A stretch of 64,000 nucleotides of DNA from Rhynchosporium graminicola (Eukaryota; Ascomycota; Leotiomycetes; Helotiales; Ploettnerulaceae), in the NCBI GenBank assembly GCA_900074885.1, contig FJUW01000042.1:524015-588014 (forward strand). The letters run 5' to 3'. Both the position numbers and the translations under genes were made by a program. Of this stretch, positions 49,217-61,997 are shown in pieces (positions within the stretch are counted from its first letter, which is position 1; each line of letters opens with the position of its first letter). The notes beneath the pieces are model-generated. The model worked only from the letters and a program-made list of their open reading frames with translations. It did not search any database and had not been told where the DNA came from.

Positions 49217-50626
49217 TTAATGGCCCGTAGAAAAAGGCGTCACAAGATCAACACTCTTCGGCCTATGACTCGCCGTCCTGGGGGGCAACGGGCGATCCAT
49301 CCCCATTCCACCTGTACTTCCAAACCCTCCCACCGCACCATGACTCTTCGCATATCCATATGCACCAGCTCCGTACCCACCATTTGAGTATAAATCTTCT
49401 TTACTCCTCCCCGCAGCACCATAGCTCTGGCTCACCGCATATCCATTCGTATAATACGAACCATTGGTGTTCGAATATGAGTTTCCTGGTGTAACGCTCG
49501 GAGTGTGGGTCGTTTTAGATGATGATGTGAAGGGCATGTAATCCCATACGCCGGATCCGGTGCGTGTTATAGAACTGGCGGTTGACTTTGGAGGGGATGC
49601 TGGATCGTGCCTGCTGTGCCTTCCGCTCTTGCTGGACTTGGGGAGAGCAGTCGCCAGCTCGCGGAGGGATGCTAAAGCTGTAGAAGAGCCATGGTCGTTA
49701 TATTCCCTTTTGGGAGAGGTGGGGTACGTGGTTGCGGAGGGTTGGTAGATTTGTGGGTAGGGATCGGAGTTGAAGTAAGAGCGTGGACGGGATTGGGTCG
49801 GTGAGAAGCGTGGGATGATATCAGGTCCGTCTTCATAGGTTGCAGTCGATGGGTATGCGAATTGATTGGTGTATGGCGAGAGTGGTGGAGAGGAGGAGTA
49901 GGACTTGTTTCGGATCGGTTGGGAAGAAGCTTGATCGTGTGCTCGACAACTGTTATTGATCTGGTCAGCTTCCTGCTCTTCGCCGGTTCAAGACAAACGA
50001 TTCCTCCAATGACAAGACGTGGGGTTGTGTAACCACCCTCTCGATTCTCTATCTGGGATGTGAGGGGGACTTACGCTTCCGAACAATACAAAGTGGTGCT
50101 GGCGGGTAGAAATTGCTTTTCGCAGGTCATGCTACAATAGGTTGTCAGCTGCCGGTTCATTTCCAGATCCAACACCATCATCATGCACCCCACGCATATG
50201 GGGACGATCGTCACTTGTTCCTGATCATCCGCAACCAATAGCCCCTCCCCATCTCGATACAAGATTGCTCCAGACACGGCTGGAAAACGGCAAAGGAATG
50301 CCGGAAGACGAGAGAAGAGCTCTGCGGGTAGCTTACCAGAACTGGGGAAAGCTTTCCCCGCTATCTCGTCCGCCATACACATCCTCATCTCGATCTCGGT
50401 GACTGCTCCGACCGGCAGATACGAGTCTAGTTGTATGTTGGGGAGTGTTGCGTCGTGATAGAGGAGTTGGACGTGTAGCCTTCTTCTCACTGACAACGTA
50501 GTCTTTTCCTGATTTCCTGCGCGAGTGATGTTTCTTCTCCGAGTTTGTATGGGTGCGAGGAGACAGTGGTGGGGGGGAGGTTGCGACTGTGTAGGTTCGG
50601 ACTGGTGGGGGTCGGGATTGTGCCAT
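49217..50626 (-). CDS. Ecl1-like (life-span regulatory factor type) zinc-binding protein
   Basis: Three exons, 50626-50337, 50131-50075 and 49949-49217, with GT..AG introns of 205 and 125 nt, give 359 residues. Splicing creates a compact Cys cluster: C97-x2-C100 (FCMTCEKQF) across the first junction and C113-x3-C117 (LYCSEACR) across the second. This C-x2-C-x12-C-x3-C arrangement, with LYCSEAC, matches the Ecl1 family; fission yeast Ecl1 proteins extend chronological life span and act in nutrient-stress signalling. The N-terminal 95 residues are basic and Pro/Ser-rich. The long C-terminal part is low-complexity (Ser, Tyr, Gly, Asn) with SPKREYNDHGSSTALASLRELATAL, an Ecl1-like conserved helix near the middle. 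The protein is longer than the yeast members, as is usual in filamentous fungi. Function is by family only. Confidence 0.75.
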
Positions 50627-53600
50627 TTGGAGGGTTGGGTAGGGTAGCTATTTACCCCTCGAGGATGGGAGAAATGGATTTTCCAGAGATATGCTGATTG
50701 AGAGGTCGATGAGAGGAATTGGATTGCAAGTTGTAGGTATGTATGAGGAATTCGATTGCAGATTGTAGGTATGTATAGGTAAGGAAGTGCTGTGTGTATG
50801 GAAGATGACGACGCGGGGGTTGTGTCTCGGTGGTCGGGTCTTGTGATGTTTCGTGGAAGCTGATGTATGTATGTGATATGATATGATGGATGTAAGATGA
50901 CGAGAGGTATGGTATTGTGATAGCAGTAAATGACAAGAGTAAATGGCCACGAATGACGGGATTTTAATCGAGGGTGGTGTAGTAGGAAAGGGGAGCTGTG
51001 AGATAGATAAGGCTGGTGGATGACTCGAAATAGCTCTCGGCGCTTCGGTCAATCTTCCCTTTCCTTTCCTTGCCTTGCCTTGCTCTGCCTTGCCTTGCCT
51101 TTCCTCTGCGATAACGGCGATAACCCCGGCTGAAATTCAGTACAAGGCCACCAGTCAGAGCAATACTTGAAGATGCACAATTTCCTGAGAAAGAGGTCTT
51201 GTCCTTGGGAAGTGATATGAGATATCAACAAAGAAGCCGCCGACAGCGGAGAGATAAGATTATACCAAAATTATCGTGAAGCGGAAATTTGGTGCTGGCG
51301 AGACGATGGTGTGAAGGGTCCTGAGTTGAGTATGGGGGGTAAGGGTAGGCCAGGGCGGTGGATAGCGATAGTGATAGCGATGGCGTTATCTAGTCCAGGC
51401 CCTGACGCCCAGGTGGGAGACAGTGATGCTGTGTATCGTCGGACGAGATAGAGATGCCGCAGAACACAGCAGGAGTGAGTTTGTTGACTTGGTCGATGAT
51501 GATTGCTGCAAGCAAAGTATGAAGTGGTACAGTAATTGTGTGACAATGTTGTCTTTCCTTCGGTCGAAGAGGGGAAGGAGAGGGGTATGTATATCCGTCT
51601 AATCCGAAATGAAAGTAGGTAGCTTGCAGAGAATTTCTGTTCCCATGGATCGGGATTGTTGTTGTTGGTATAGCCGTGGAGGAATCGTGTGGTGAAGAAT
51701 GTATGTATGGATAGAGCTGGGAACGTGTGAGGGTTGAAAGGCTATCGTGAAATTGAGGCTCCGGTTTGCTTCGAGGCCGTCCCAAGTAGACTGTAGAGCT
51801 AGGCTAGGCTACGCTACGCTACCACCCTGACCGCTCAGGTGTTATTTGTACGTGATGGCGTGATGAGCGTCGAGGATAGTTTCTGCTGGCGGCAGGGGAA
51901 GGGGATTTGAATTTGAATTTGAATTTGATAGGTAGTCAGAGGTAGGGCAGAGGTACTGTAGCTGGCGATAGATTCAAAGACAAAGAAAGGCTAATACTTA
52001 TACTTGTAAGCAGATGCGGATGGTATTACTCATCAAGGGTTCAGTTGAGAAGAGTGAAGAGGAGGTAGCAAATCTCACGCAAAGATGGCGAGGGGTTAAG
52101 TAAGGCCTCAAGTAAGTTATACTTCATATCTGCCTGCCTACCTACCTAGGCAACGGTTGAATTACACACATGGTACCATTATTGCAACACCGCTCCTCAT
52201 CAATGGCATCATAATATTATTTTATACTCAGGTACGACTCACTCACTTACAAGTACCTCACCCTCACCCTCACCTCACCTCACCTCACCTCACCAAGCGG
52301 GTTCATTTCGTGCTCTCACCGTTACCTACCTTACATACTACCTTGGGTAGTTCATATAAGTAGTACTGTAACAGTACATCCAGGTCATTCATTACCCGAG
52401 TGCTAATACTCTGACTACCTACCTACCTACCTACCTACCTACCTACCTTACAAGTAAGTAGATTAAGTGAGCACGTTACGCAGCTTCTTGCGTCTTCCAT
52501 CCTCCCTCAGATCCATGTCTGTCGACACGACAATCATGGCTCCACCCCGCATTCCTGCGATGCCGTGCTCAACTGTATGGATCTGGATGTAAGTACTTAT
52601 TACTTAGTAAGCGGTACAATAAATAAGTACAACCACCAACAAGGTTCACATCTACTGTAATCCACATCCCGACGTCTTACTTGGACTTTCGATTCTCCAC
52701 ATGTTCCTATGTATGCATGCCTCTTCCCTCTTCGTTCTTCCCCGATCTCTCACAGTATCGACATACCCCCTCAAGCGAGCCAGTCAGTTCATCTATCAAT
52801 CACTCAATCGCTCACTCACTCAATCAATCTATTCTATCAATCTATCCATTCACAACATCTCCCCTATCCCACGCCTCCGACCATCGTCACCTATCACCTA
52901 TGCATCAACATCAATAAACCAACAGTAAGTATACTTTATTGCCTCGCCCTCCGAGCCCTCCTCTCTCCGAAAGCTTACCTACCCCTCCCCACCCCCCACG
53001 CCCTCCAAACGCAGGCACAATGAATGCACAATGCACAAACCTACAAAAAAGGAAGCTGAGAAATAGACACGCCATCCACCACCCCTGTCGTCTTCGCTTG
53101 CAACCGGCTTGATAGATTGATGTCTCTAGAGATGCACATCTCACCTGATGTGTCGAATATGAGATGTTCCCAGACAGTATAGTCTACTTTAATGAGGCTG
53201 TTGGAGAAAAACCGGAGCGGACGGATGAAATAAGATTGAAAGTGTCACCATGATGGATGGCGCATCCCCGTAACCTTGATAGCTACTACTCACTATCTAC
53301 TGGAGGAAACTGACGACCGACAGCTCCGTACCTAGTTGGCGCGCGGCATATATTCAAAGTTTTCATGGAGGTCAAGGGAGAGGCAATAATTCTCGGTTCC
53401 TGAGGATTGAGAAACTTAGTATTCTGGGTAGGTAGGCAGGTAGGTATCCGCGGGGGCACTTGATGAAGCGGATTTTGCGACCCATCATCTACTTACTCGA
53501 GTAGGCCATCCTCTACCAAACCCCTCTGGCTCTGATCAACTATCTTTACACGATCCGAAGCGAGCTCCGATCCTAAATTCCGAATACCTCGGAGTTGAAA

Positions 53601-56600
53601 TTCCTTGCGACTATGTATCTGTAGTTTTCGTCTTATCCTATCCTAACTCATCCCATCTCATCTTAGGGATATGGAATTGATAGCGGCTCGCTCTCCTACC
53701 TTTATATCCTAATCCCTATCCTTATCTCAACGACTCCACCTGAGCCCCCCCTTCACACACACCTATCCTCTATCTCTTGTCACTACCATCTCACATCCAC
53801 TACTATCCTCCTCATCCTCCTCATTAGCATCATCATCATCATCATCAACGTCACCATTACCGTCAGCGGCGCATCACGAGTCAGTCAGTCATTCCTCACA
53901 CACACCTACGAAATCCTGCCCATTCATTCTCAACACTATCGCTTATCACGCGTAAACCCTACCTGAAATCCGCGTTCCATTTCCACCTGACACTGACACT
54001 GACATCTTAAGCGAGGTAGGTAGGTAGGTAGGTAAGGTAGGTGTTCTAGAAGCCACACAGCACGCGCAAGCTCATGACGAGCTTTTCACTGCCGAACTCA
54101 TGATCAAGGGGAGAATACCTAGAGACGCTGTCCTCACGCGGTGAGAGGAATTCATCTTAGGCAAAGCATGAGTCTGCTAGGTATAATTGACTACTGCAAC
54201 TCGGCTTCCATGTCATGAAACACATCTCACGACTTTACACAAAGTGATAGTTTCAAAGCCATATAGGATTTTGATAACTTTACTACAAGTTATAATCTTA
54301 GATAGCGAGCGGACTTATAACCATAAGAGCTTGTAAAACTGCTTCGTCGGGGACGAGTTTCCCTAGGTAGCCTTGTTACGGTACCTATAGAGACTGCTAG
54401 ACAACTACCCATCGTTTAACTCCGTCACGTCATAGTCGGTGTGTATGTGGTTCCTTCCCGAGAAAGGAATCATTTTAGTGTGTTATCAGCTGAGTGAGTG
54501 AATGGGAGTATTATCTAGATTTTATTATCTCGGGCTGCTTAAGCCTCACAGTCCTTCCTCTTTCGCATCGGAAATACCAAGCTATCAATTTCTCGGATCT
54601 CTTGAAATCAGGTCTACCCTTTCTACTTTGCCCTGTAAATTCCTGTGTGTGACGCTCGTCCGAAGATCCAGATATTTGATACATGCATGCATGCATTTCA
54701 TTCAATACCGTGATTTACAAATGCCGAATGAATGTTCAAGGTCCTTTCTGTTCTATTCATTACTACTCACACGTATCGTTATTAATCAAAGTATCTTTTA
54801 GCTTGTCTTTGCTTGATATTAAACCCTATCATACCATATTCCTATCGAGGAACACGTAACGTGACCGACGTCGAAAAGTACCACCTACTCTTCCGGTATA
54901 TACTCCATCTAGCTAGATAATCAACCTCTCTACTCCATTCGACTCCTTTCCATAGAGTCTAACTATCCCCATCCGATAAAGTCGAACGTCCATACCCTCA
55001 CAATTGCACCCACTCAATCATACCATTGCGCCGGAAAATCCAGCACGCTTCAATCATCCGTTGAAAAAACCTCGCATTCCTCCTAATTTCCCTTCCCTCA
55101 CTATCCATTCAGCTATTCAGCCTTATCTTACATTCCCATGCCTCATTCACATTCTCATTCGACGATCAAAAATAAATACATATCTCTCGCCACTCTTTCC
55201 TTCCCAACGAATATCATTCCTCTCGAAGAAATCAGACATGTCAAATCCTGCACCGTTTGCTGTTCTCAGTCCTACCTTACCATGAGCTGGCGAATGCAAG
55301 GATGTGGAGGGTGTTGTTCGCTCGGATGAGATATCCAGACTCTAGAGCCAGGAAGCTAGCAAGCAAGCACTGTCGTGCAACCTCTCATTCCACCTTCACG
55401 AGGCTACCTCGCTAGCTAGCTGTGTGGGTACCTTGCTAGAACATAGAGATAGAATAAGACAAGTCGTGAGAAATGATGCAAATGTGCGCAAAATCAGCTC
55501 GAGGGATGTTTTTTTTCATCGACACAATCCTTGGATCCTTTTCAGCCTTTTCGAGGATAGTATGCAACGGGAGGGTAGGGTGTCTATCAAGGTCGCATGA
55601 AGCGTCGCTCGGGTGAGCGAGGACCTTGAGCGAGGACCTTGAGCGAGGACCTTGAGCGAGCGCCTTGTTATCATGTCATGCCGTTTAGGTTGGTACACGC
55701 GTCGCATAGAAAGGCGGTAAATGTCTTGCTAATCTCTCATCGAGTATATCATTCTCGTATTTTAAGAGTGAGCGCTTTCCTAACCAACAAGGTAGGCCTT
55801 TAGCACAATGCGGTGTTTGGTTCGTTATGTGCTATGAAGGGCGGATGGCGACGAGTGTTCATCTTTAGAAGACACGTATGTTTGATATCGATCTATCTAT
55901 ACCTTGAAAAGGAAAAAGAAAAAGTACAGCTAGAAGAGTACATACCGAAGTGTTCAAGTTTTCTCGCACACTCAGCTAAACAACCACACTGATCTAAAGT
56001 TAACATTTACTTATGCTCCGCAAGCAAGCAAGCCTGAGACGTCTCTCAAGGTATCTCGTTTTTCCGCATGTTTGCCAATACTATGTATTTTCCACGTTAG
56101 GTGAGATTAAGCAGAAAGCATCAGACAGGAACTGGGTACGGGAAATGTAAGTTGATTAATGGGTAACGAGCTATTTGCAAGGGAAATCCGCATGCATGTA
56201 TAGGTCCTTCTACTGATCATCACCTTATATCGTACAAATTTTCCCCTTAAAAGAGTGATATGTTCTGAACAAAGAACTATCTAGGTGGCAAAGAGAACCA
56301 AGCCTGTCATAGAAGTTTTACTTTAAATGGGAGTGACTAAGCGAGGTAAGCAAAAATGGCCGAATCACTCACTCTTACCGTTATTCAAATAAAGGACATG
56401 GGACGCGCTTTCTCTTATGGGAATCTCTGCCAAAGGCTGCGGTACTTGGTAGCTAGATAACGTAATCTTATACCGTTTGGAGTATACTATTTACTGTTCT
56501 TTGATATGCTCTGATTCTGCCAGAGGATATTAGAAGTCTTTTTATATCTCTTCTACTTTGAGCCGTTCTGCTCAAATAATTCTTCAGCTTTATCTATTTT

Positions 56601-56910
56601 CGAATCTCTTAGTAGTTAGTATGAGCGTGGTCTCTGCGATTCTTATATCAGGATGTTCCTATATTATTAAATTATCAGATTATCTCTATAACGCTAACTT
56701 GTATTAGATTATCGTCCAGCCCAGAACCGAGATCGCTGTCGAGAATTATGTCGTTATAATTCTCTGTACAATAAGGTCGCAGGGTCCGTTGCATCCAGAG
56801 AATAGACTGCACTCTTCCTTCTCCGCCTCGTCCATAAATTTCCTAAAGCTCTGGTGGCTTTGTTACCGAAAGTGTGCTCAGCGCGCTGCCACCGACCCCT
56901 CTTCTGCCCA
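50627..56910. other. Long gene-poor stretch with several microsatellites
   Basis: This is 6.3 kb without a gene I can support. It holds a CTTGC-rich run near 51060-51105, a TTTGAA repeat near 51907-51926, CTAC repeats at 52413-52448, an ATC run near 53827-53847 and a GGTA run at about 54014-54036. There is also a 13-bp tandem repeat at 55615-55666. Open frames here are biased by pyrimidine-rich DNA and show no domain. Part is likely promoter and 5' UTR of the Ecl1-like gene. Confidence 0.6.
55615..55666. repeat. 13-bp tandem repeat, about four units
   Basis: The unit GAGCGAGGACCTT is repeated three times exactly, followed by a changed fourth copy (GAGCGAGCGCCTT). Confidence 0.85.
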
Positions 56911-58513
56911 ACATGGATCCAGTCAGCATGCTAAGCCTTGTCTGCAATATCTGCCAGCTTTGCGAATATGGTGCTGAGGCACTGATCAAAGCTAAAGATA
57001 TCTATGATTCTGAGACAGGTATGACTGCTGAGCATGAGAAGCTACAGAGCTCGATGAGCAGTCTTGACGAGCGCAGCGAACTGCTTCAGGTGAGCTGAAA
57101 GTTGACTACATTGTACAAGACATCAGATTACTTCGCGGTATTGTGGTTTGTCACTTGATTGTGCAAGATAGAAAGGACAATGAATGGCTTCGGTGTTGTT
57201 AGCAGTTAGTGGAACTGGAGTGATACTGACTGTGACTGACAGAAATCGGGAGACTCGAGTTCCACCGATGACAATAAAGCACTCCGTGATCTTGTGACTG
57301 AGTCCAGAGCAATATCAAGGGAGATTCTCGGCTTGCTTGCGAAGATTAGAGGCAAGAACCGCCCGAAATTACACGTGCTGTCACGATCACCATAAAAAGA
57401 CATGACAAGGGAGATATTGAGAGGCGACAAGAGAAGCTAGGACACGTGCAAGAAAAGGTTCACTTGCAGCTAACTTTCGTATTCAGGTGAGATTGACCTG
57501 TCCCTTGGTTCGCATCGTCGTTGTAAGATCTTACCTTCGCCTTTCACTTCCTTAAACTACGACACAGTAGCCATTGGAAAAATAATGTCTCCTACATAGG
57601 TCTTGAGTTTTGTTGTTGACATGCGATACTTCATGTCCGAATCAATAGAGCGTCTGGAGATAGTGATCAGGTCAACACGGTCAAATGCAATCGAAATACA
57701 ATCTGCACACAATAGTATTCGCATACTTAGAGAAGACATGCGTATCAGTCGTATGGACTCCGTCATCTCTCAGCGCAACTTCTCCATCTGTTCAACTTGT
57801 CTTCTAGTGAGAAGGACAGAAATTGTCAAGATTACATTTTGAGAGGAATCAGAAATTCGGATCTGAATCGCAGGTACGGTCAGGTCGAAGCTTCTTGTGG
57901 AGATACATTCAGGTAAGTCAAGATTCTTACATCAACACCTGAAGAGATTACCGTGAGATCTAAAAGCCTCCTCACCAGTTGTAAGCTCATACTGGCCCCG
58001 AGTTATTTTGAACCTCGTTTGCTGACTCACCATCGATTCTTAGATGGATACTGGACGATGACCTACTCATTATAAGTCACGAGTGGCGAGAATATGAGCA
58101 GATTCGGGTAGGGTTCCGCACGTGGATTTGAGGACAGTGGAATCTTTCGAATCACAAAGCCTGTAGCAGGAAAGAGCACGATGATAAAAATGATTTGCGA
58201 AGATCCCAAAACAATGAACTTGCTCCAGAATTGGGCGGGTGGGAAACGAGTCATACTAGCGAAGTTCTTCTTTTAGAAACAGCACAACGCCAACCAGAAA
58301 TCTCTGAACGGTATGGTGCGATCTTCTCTGCATGAAATTTTGGATGAAGCCCCTGAGCTTATCGCCGAGGTAATTCCAGATCGGTGGCAAAAAATTCAAG
58401 CAACTCCATGGCATGCTCAATTTGTACTATATATAACGGACACAGAAGCTTGTCGGGCTTTTGATCGAGTATTTTCAAGCATGGCATGTTGTGCAGCCTT
58501 AGGTAAAAGATAG
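56911..58513 (+). pseudogene. NACHT/STAND NTPase (NLR-like) N-terminal remnant
   Basis: It starts ATG GAT CCA (MDPVSMLSLVCNICQLC), the helical N-terminal domain common to fungal STAND proteins, with KAKDIYDSETGMTAEHEKL, then a GT..AG intron. The next exon (KSGDSSSTDDNKALRDLV) falls out of frame at CCATAAAAAG near 57395, and coding sense resumes one frame over (ERRQEKLGHVQEKVHLQL). Further pieces are 57602-57842 and RYGQVEASCGDTF near 57870. A NACHT-like part follows with a damaged Walker A (ITKPVAGKSTM against GKPGSGKST), KRVILAKFFF followed by TAG where Trp is expected, then RSSLHEILDEAPELIAEVIPD and DTEACRAFDRVF. It stops at 58513 before Walker B. The family acts in non-self recognition and heterokaryon incompatibility; this copy cannot encode a working protein. 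Confidence 0.75.
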
Positions 58514-59160
58514 CTCACATCAAAGGGATAGAAAGCCGCAGACAATCTTAGGTGTCCTATAATACGAATTTCCTGTTGCCCTTTATGACTTGATGCTTAC
58601 TATTTTGTCACTATTTAGTCATAGCTAAAGTAAGCGGGAGGTCGCGACGTTACTAAGGCTAAAGCGTAGCTATACTACGCTAGAATACAGATAAGCTATG
58701 CCATATATAAGTACTAATATAAGATTTCTATTTTTGACATAATATCCGTAGTTAAGCACTAGCTCTTGGGAGCTATTGATAGCTGTTATGTATTAGTATA
58801 TATTACAAGTTAATTAACTGTAGCCTCTCTAGGAGGGTGGGAAATCCGACACGTTTAGGTAGCTTAGTCTTATGTAGAAATTATCGTATGTAAAAATGGA
58901 ATCTTGCATTTGTCGATAGTAAAGAAGCGAAGAGTTGATGAAGTAGCCTGATATACAACCAGGTGCCCATGATAGACCCGAAACTGCCCCTTTGGAAAGA
59001 TTGTGCTCTTGAGATGGCTATATATAAAGGGATAGATATACACGCGTGTTGTTATATAGAAGAATCCGAGCGGCATCGAATAGACTACTTGAATTGGAGA
59101 GAAGGGCGTATCTCTAATCGAGATTTTGGCGTAAGGCTGCTTGATATAAATCAAGTTCTT
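58514..59160. other. AT-rich degenerate stretch
   Basis: TA-rich sequence at about 58600-58860 looks RIPed but shows no LTR, TIR or coding similarity. The frames at 58870-59154 (-) and 58963-59208 (+) overlap each other and have no recognisable domain. It may be the eroded C-terminal part of the NACHT gene or an old repeat. Confidence 0.45.
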
Positions 59161-59667
59161 TTAATCGCATGTGAGGTAGCCATTTTGATTATCACAGTGG
59201 GCATCTGACATAGTGACTAGGTTAGCAGGCTCTTGTAAGGATTAAAGTGGACACTGACTCAGGTTTATACGGTTATTAATGTAGTTCCCAATGAGGTTTA
59301 TGCAATCACAATCCAAGACACCGGCCTTAGATCTGTCAAGTGAGCATTTGCAGAAGTGGAAATTGTCTCTATGGATACATTAGCATGCTTTATATGCTAA
59401 TGTTTGGCGTGTTTACTTGTTTGCTCCCCACTATTCGAGTTGGTAATAGCAATAGTCAGTCATAAAGAAACGTACGATAAGTCTACCATTCGCATTTGCA
59501 AGGCGTAATGAAAGATCGAAAGATGTATCGACTGTCCCATGGGCAGAACTGCGACAAGTGGCATAGATACTAGGATAGCTGTATGAAATTTTGGTGCAAG
59601 AATTTGTGAAGCCCCCAAAGGCTAGAGCAGCCGGAAGAGTTATAAGAGGGAGGACACAGAAACGCAT
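59161..59667 (-). CDS. Small secreted CVNH (cyanovirin-N homology) lectin-like protein, possibly degenerate
   Basis: The minus-strand ATG at 59667 begins a signal peptide (MRFCVLPLITLPAALA) followed by a first CVNH repeat: GGFTNSCTKISY, IYATCRSS, SFDLSLRLANANGRL. After an intron the second repeat reads FHFCKCSLDRSKAGVLDCDC and INLIGNYINNRINL. A clean 54-nt intron (59205-59258, branch-like GCTAAC) joins it to NAHCDNQNGYLTCD and a stop at 59161. Two Cys-containing repeats with xLN..NxNGxL ends are the CVNH layout; relatives bind glycans. The first intron (within about 59345-59450) is not settled: the obvious GTACGT..CATAG pair leaves the second repeat out of frame, so the gene may be damaged. 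It sits between a pseudogene and transposons. Confidence 0.6.
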
Positions 59668-60182
59668 ATTGAAAGACTAAGTGAATTGAGTGAGTTCAAG
59701 ATGTGGTATGTGGAGAAGGGATATCGAGAGGAGCCTAGAGACGGTCCCTTATTTATAATTACAGGTGGACATCACACTAGATAGGAGAGCTAGTAGTTAC
59801 TATAATAAACGCAAAATATATTAATCTGCAATTATATTTGACTTTAGGCCTGTTTTTTTTTGCAAGTTTAAGATTTGTCGAAACCCTAATGCTTAGGCTA
59901 GTCCTGGTATAGTACGTACGAAGGGAAATGGACAGTGAGGTTTACATATACCCCTGATTCTGCCGGTGCTCTAACCTGAATTAGGAAATCTGAATTAGGA
60001 AGATATCTATCGCCCTTCTGTTCTAACTAGTACTAGTTGAATGAAAATATCACGTGGTTTTGGAGGAGCCTACGAAATCTGCTGCCGTTGCAGCCGCAGG
60101 GTGAACGGGATTCCATCTGAAGCTAGCTAGCTTCATTAAGATTATCTACTATACTTCGTATAGTAGTTTCGGAAAACCTAAT
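59668..60182. other. Transition zone into the right-hand transposon area
   Basis: Presumed promoter side of the CVNH gene, changing to TA-rich sequence by about 60120. It contains a perfect small hairpin at 60146-60166. No gene was found. Confidence 0.5.
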
Positions 60183-61997
60183 TGTTGCGAGGATATGGGT
60201 CTTGGTGTGGATCAGGTGACTGTAGTCACGTGTATAGTCCGTGCGGATATTCCTAGATAATACCTTTAGTTAACTCTCTATAGTAATCAGTACTGCAATA
60301 CAACTAATATTATTCACACGATTACTACCTTTATGCCTTACTCTGAAGATTAACGTAACCTTGCTATAGGTTATGAGCCCCGATAGCCAGAAGTAGAGTA
60401 GTACTTAAAGAAGCAGTAGTACTATGATTCTTAATAGTAAGCGTCGAACTGTTTCTTAGTACTAAAAGGGAAGGTAGAGATTTAAGTTGCGAGCTTCCGA
60501 TCAAGGTATAGTATACGCGTATAGTTAGTTAAACTAGCGCGTCTTTCTATAGTAAATATAATCGCGCAGAGTACTGGTGGAGAGAGTTCTTTAGCTATCG
60601 CACTTACGCTACTATTATTAGAAGAAGTCGAAGAAGTATACTCCGATAACTCTAGCTCTATTAAAGAGTCTTTAGAGTCTTTAATACTATATATAAGCCG
60701 TATAGTAATCAATACTCGTATAGCAGTTAAAGTCGACGATTCCGAAATTGTCGTATCTCGAGGTATAGAGTCTTCCGCGCTAGGGCCGGAACCTACCTAA
60801 GTCCCTAGGACTTAAAATATACCCGATTTACCCCCTGTAGACGCTAAATCGATATCCTAGGACTATCTAGAGGATCTGGAAGACTCGGAATCGGAACTTA
60901 TTACTACGACTACGCTAGAGCTATATAAACGTAAGAAGATAAGTAGCTTTACCTCCTTAAACTTAGCAGATAGCTATAAGCTTAAGGGAGGAGAGAACTA
61001 TACGGAATAGAGAGATAAGGTACTGAATATTACTAAAACTAATAGAATCAGTAAGTTTCTTAATATTAAATCGCGTGACTACGTGCCTAAAGAGGTAGAC
61101 GAATAGGACGATAAGGTCGATAATAAGCCCTTAAGAAGTAGTAAGATTAGGAGTCTAGAGAGAGTTAAATGAAGCTAGTAATTATATTGAATTATAAGGC
61201 TGGACCTCTCGCGTATATAACTAGTAAAACTACCGCATTAGATATATAGGAGGCTTTATAGGCGTAGTACGAAGGAGGTAGTAATATACTAGTATATAAC
61301 GCTATATAAGATTACGTTAAGCTCTAGTATAACGATTTCAACTCCCTAGAGAAGTTTATTATCGCTTTTAAGCTCTTAATTACTAAATTAGAGACTTTAA
61401 TAATAGCTCTACTTCCGGTATAGTATCTAATTATATTTATTACTATAGTTTCAGAGAAGTGGCTTATATAAGCTAAAAGATAACGTTCTCTCTTAAGAGT
61501 TTCTTCTAGTAATAACTTAGAGACGAATAAGAAGGCTAACTTAGGAGTGACCTTGATTAGTCTGATTAAAGATATTACTAATAAAGCTAGAGCGAGTGAC
61601 TCTACTAGTAAGATAGCTAGTTAAGCTCTATATAGTAATAAGTCTGTATCTAATTCTAAGAAAGGAAGTAATAGAGGAGCTACTAAGCCGGCTAGTAAGG
61701 AAGCTAAGCCGACTTATAAGTACTATAAATAGATATCGCTAAAGTATACTCTAGAGAACTATTTTGTTATTAATAAGCATAAGAAGAAGGAGTTTAAGGA
61801 GAAGTCTGGAAAGAAGTAGATCCTATATACCGAATAGCTGAAGAAGAAGGAGGGAGAGAGTAAGACTAATAAGACTAATAAGAAGAAGACTAGTAGTAGA
61901 AAGAAGAAGGAGAAGGATAACGATTCCGACGATAGTAGTATCTTTGGCGTAGCCCTTTTACTATATTTCCCTACTATTATAGCTTCTATAGCTATAT
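60183..61997 (+). mobile_element. Ty1/copia retrotransposon fragment, 5' part, interrupted by gypsy B
   Basis: Copia-type gag is readable on the plus strand, and the element is cut at 61997/61998 by a family B LTR. A possible 5' LTR of about 120 bp (TGTTGCGAGG ... GCAATACA, 60183-60302) precedes the gag start, but no partner LTR is in the window, so the left limit is a guess. The rest of the element should lie beyond the right edge. Confidence 0.55.
60333..61997 (+). pseudogene. Copia-type gag, RIPed, truncated by insertion
   Basis: The frame begins ATG CCT TAC TCT (MPYSEDQRNLAIGYEP). LADSYKLKGGENYTE matches the L.G.ENY.EW opening of copia gag proteins. EGGSNILVYNAI and KFIIAFKLLITKLETL follow at about 61270-61400. 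A zinc-knuckle region (YKYYK ... YTLENYF, from CKYCK ... HTPENC after RIP) is near 61715-61765. The basic spacer and DDSSIFGVAL, which normally opens the protease region, come just before the break. Stop codons and at least one frame change are present. Confidence 0.65.

Noticed and set aside
50652..52928. Several 70-134-codon frames on both strands
   Set aside because: They overlap each other, consist of Ser/Pro/His/Thr-rich translations of pyrimidine-rich DNA and microsatellites, and show no conserved motif.
60146..60166. loxP-like palindrome (CTACTATAC TTC GTATAGTAG)
   Set aside because: It shares a short ACTTCGTATA-like core with lox sites, but the arms differ, there is no 8-bp spacer, no recombinase and the area is TA-rich, where such hairpins arise by chance.
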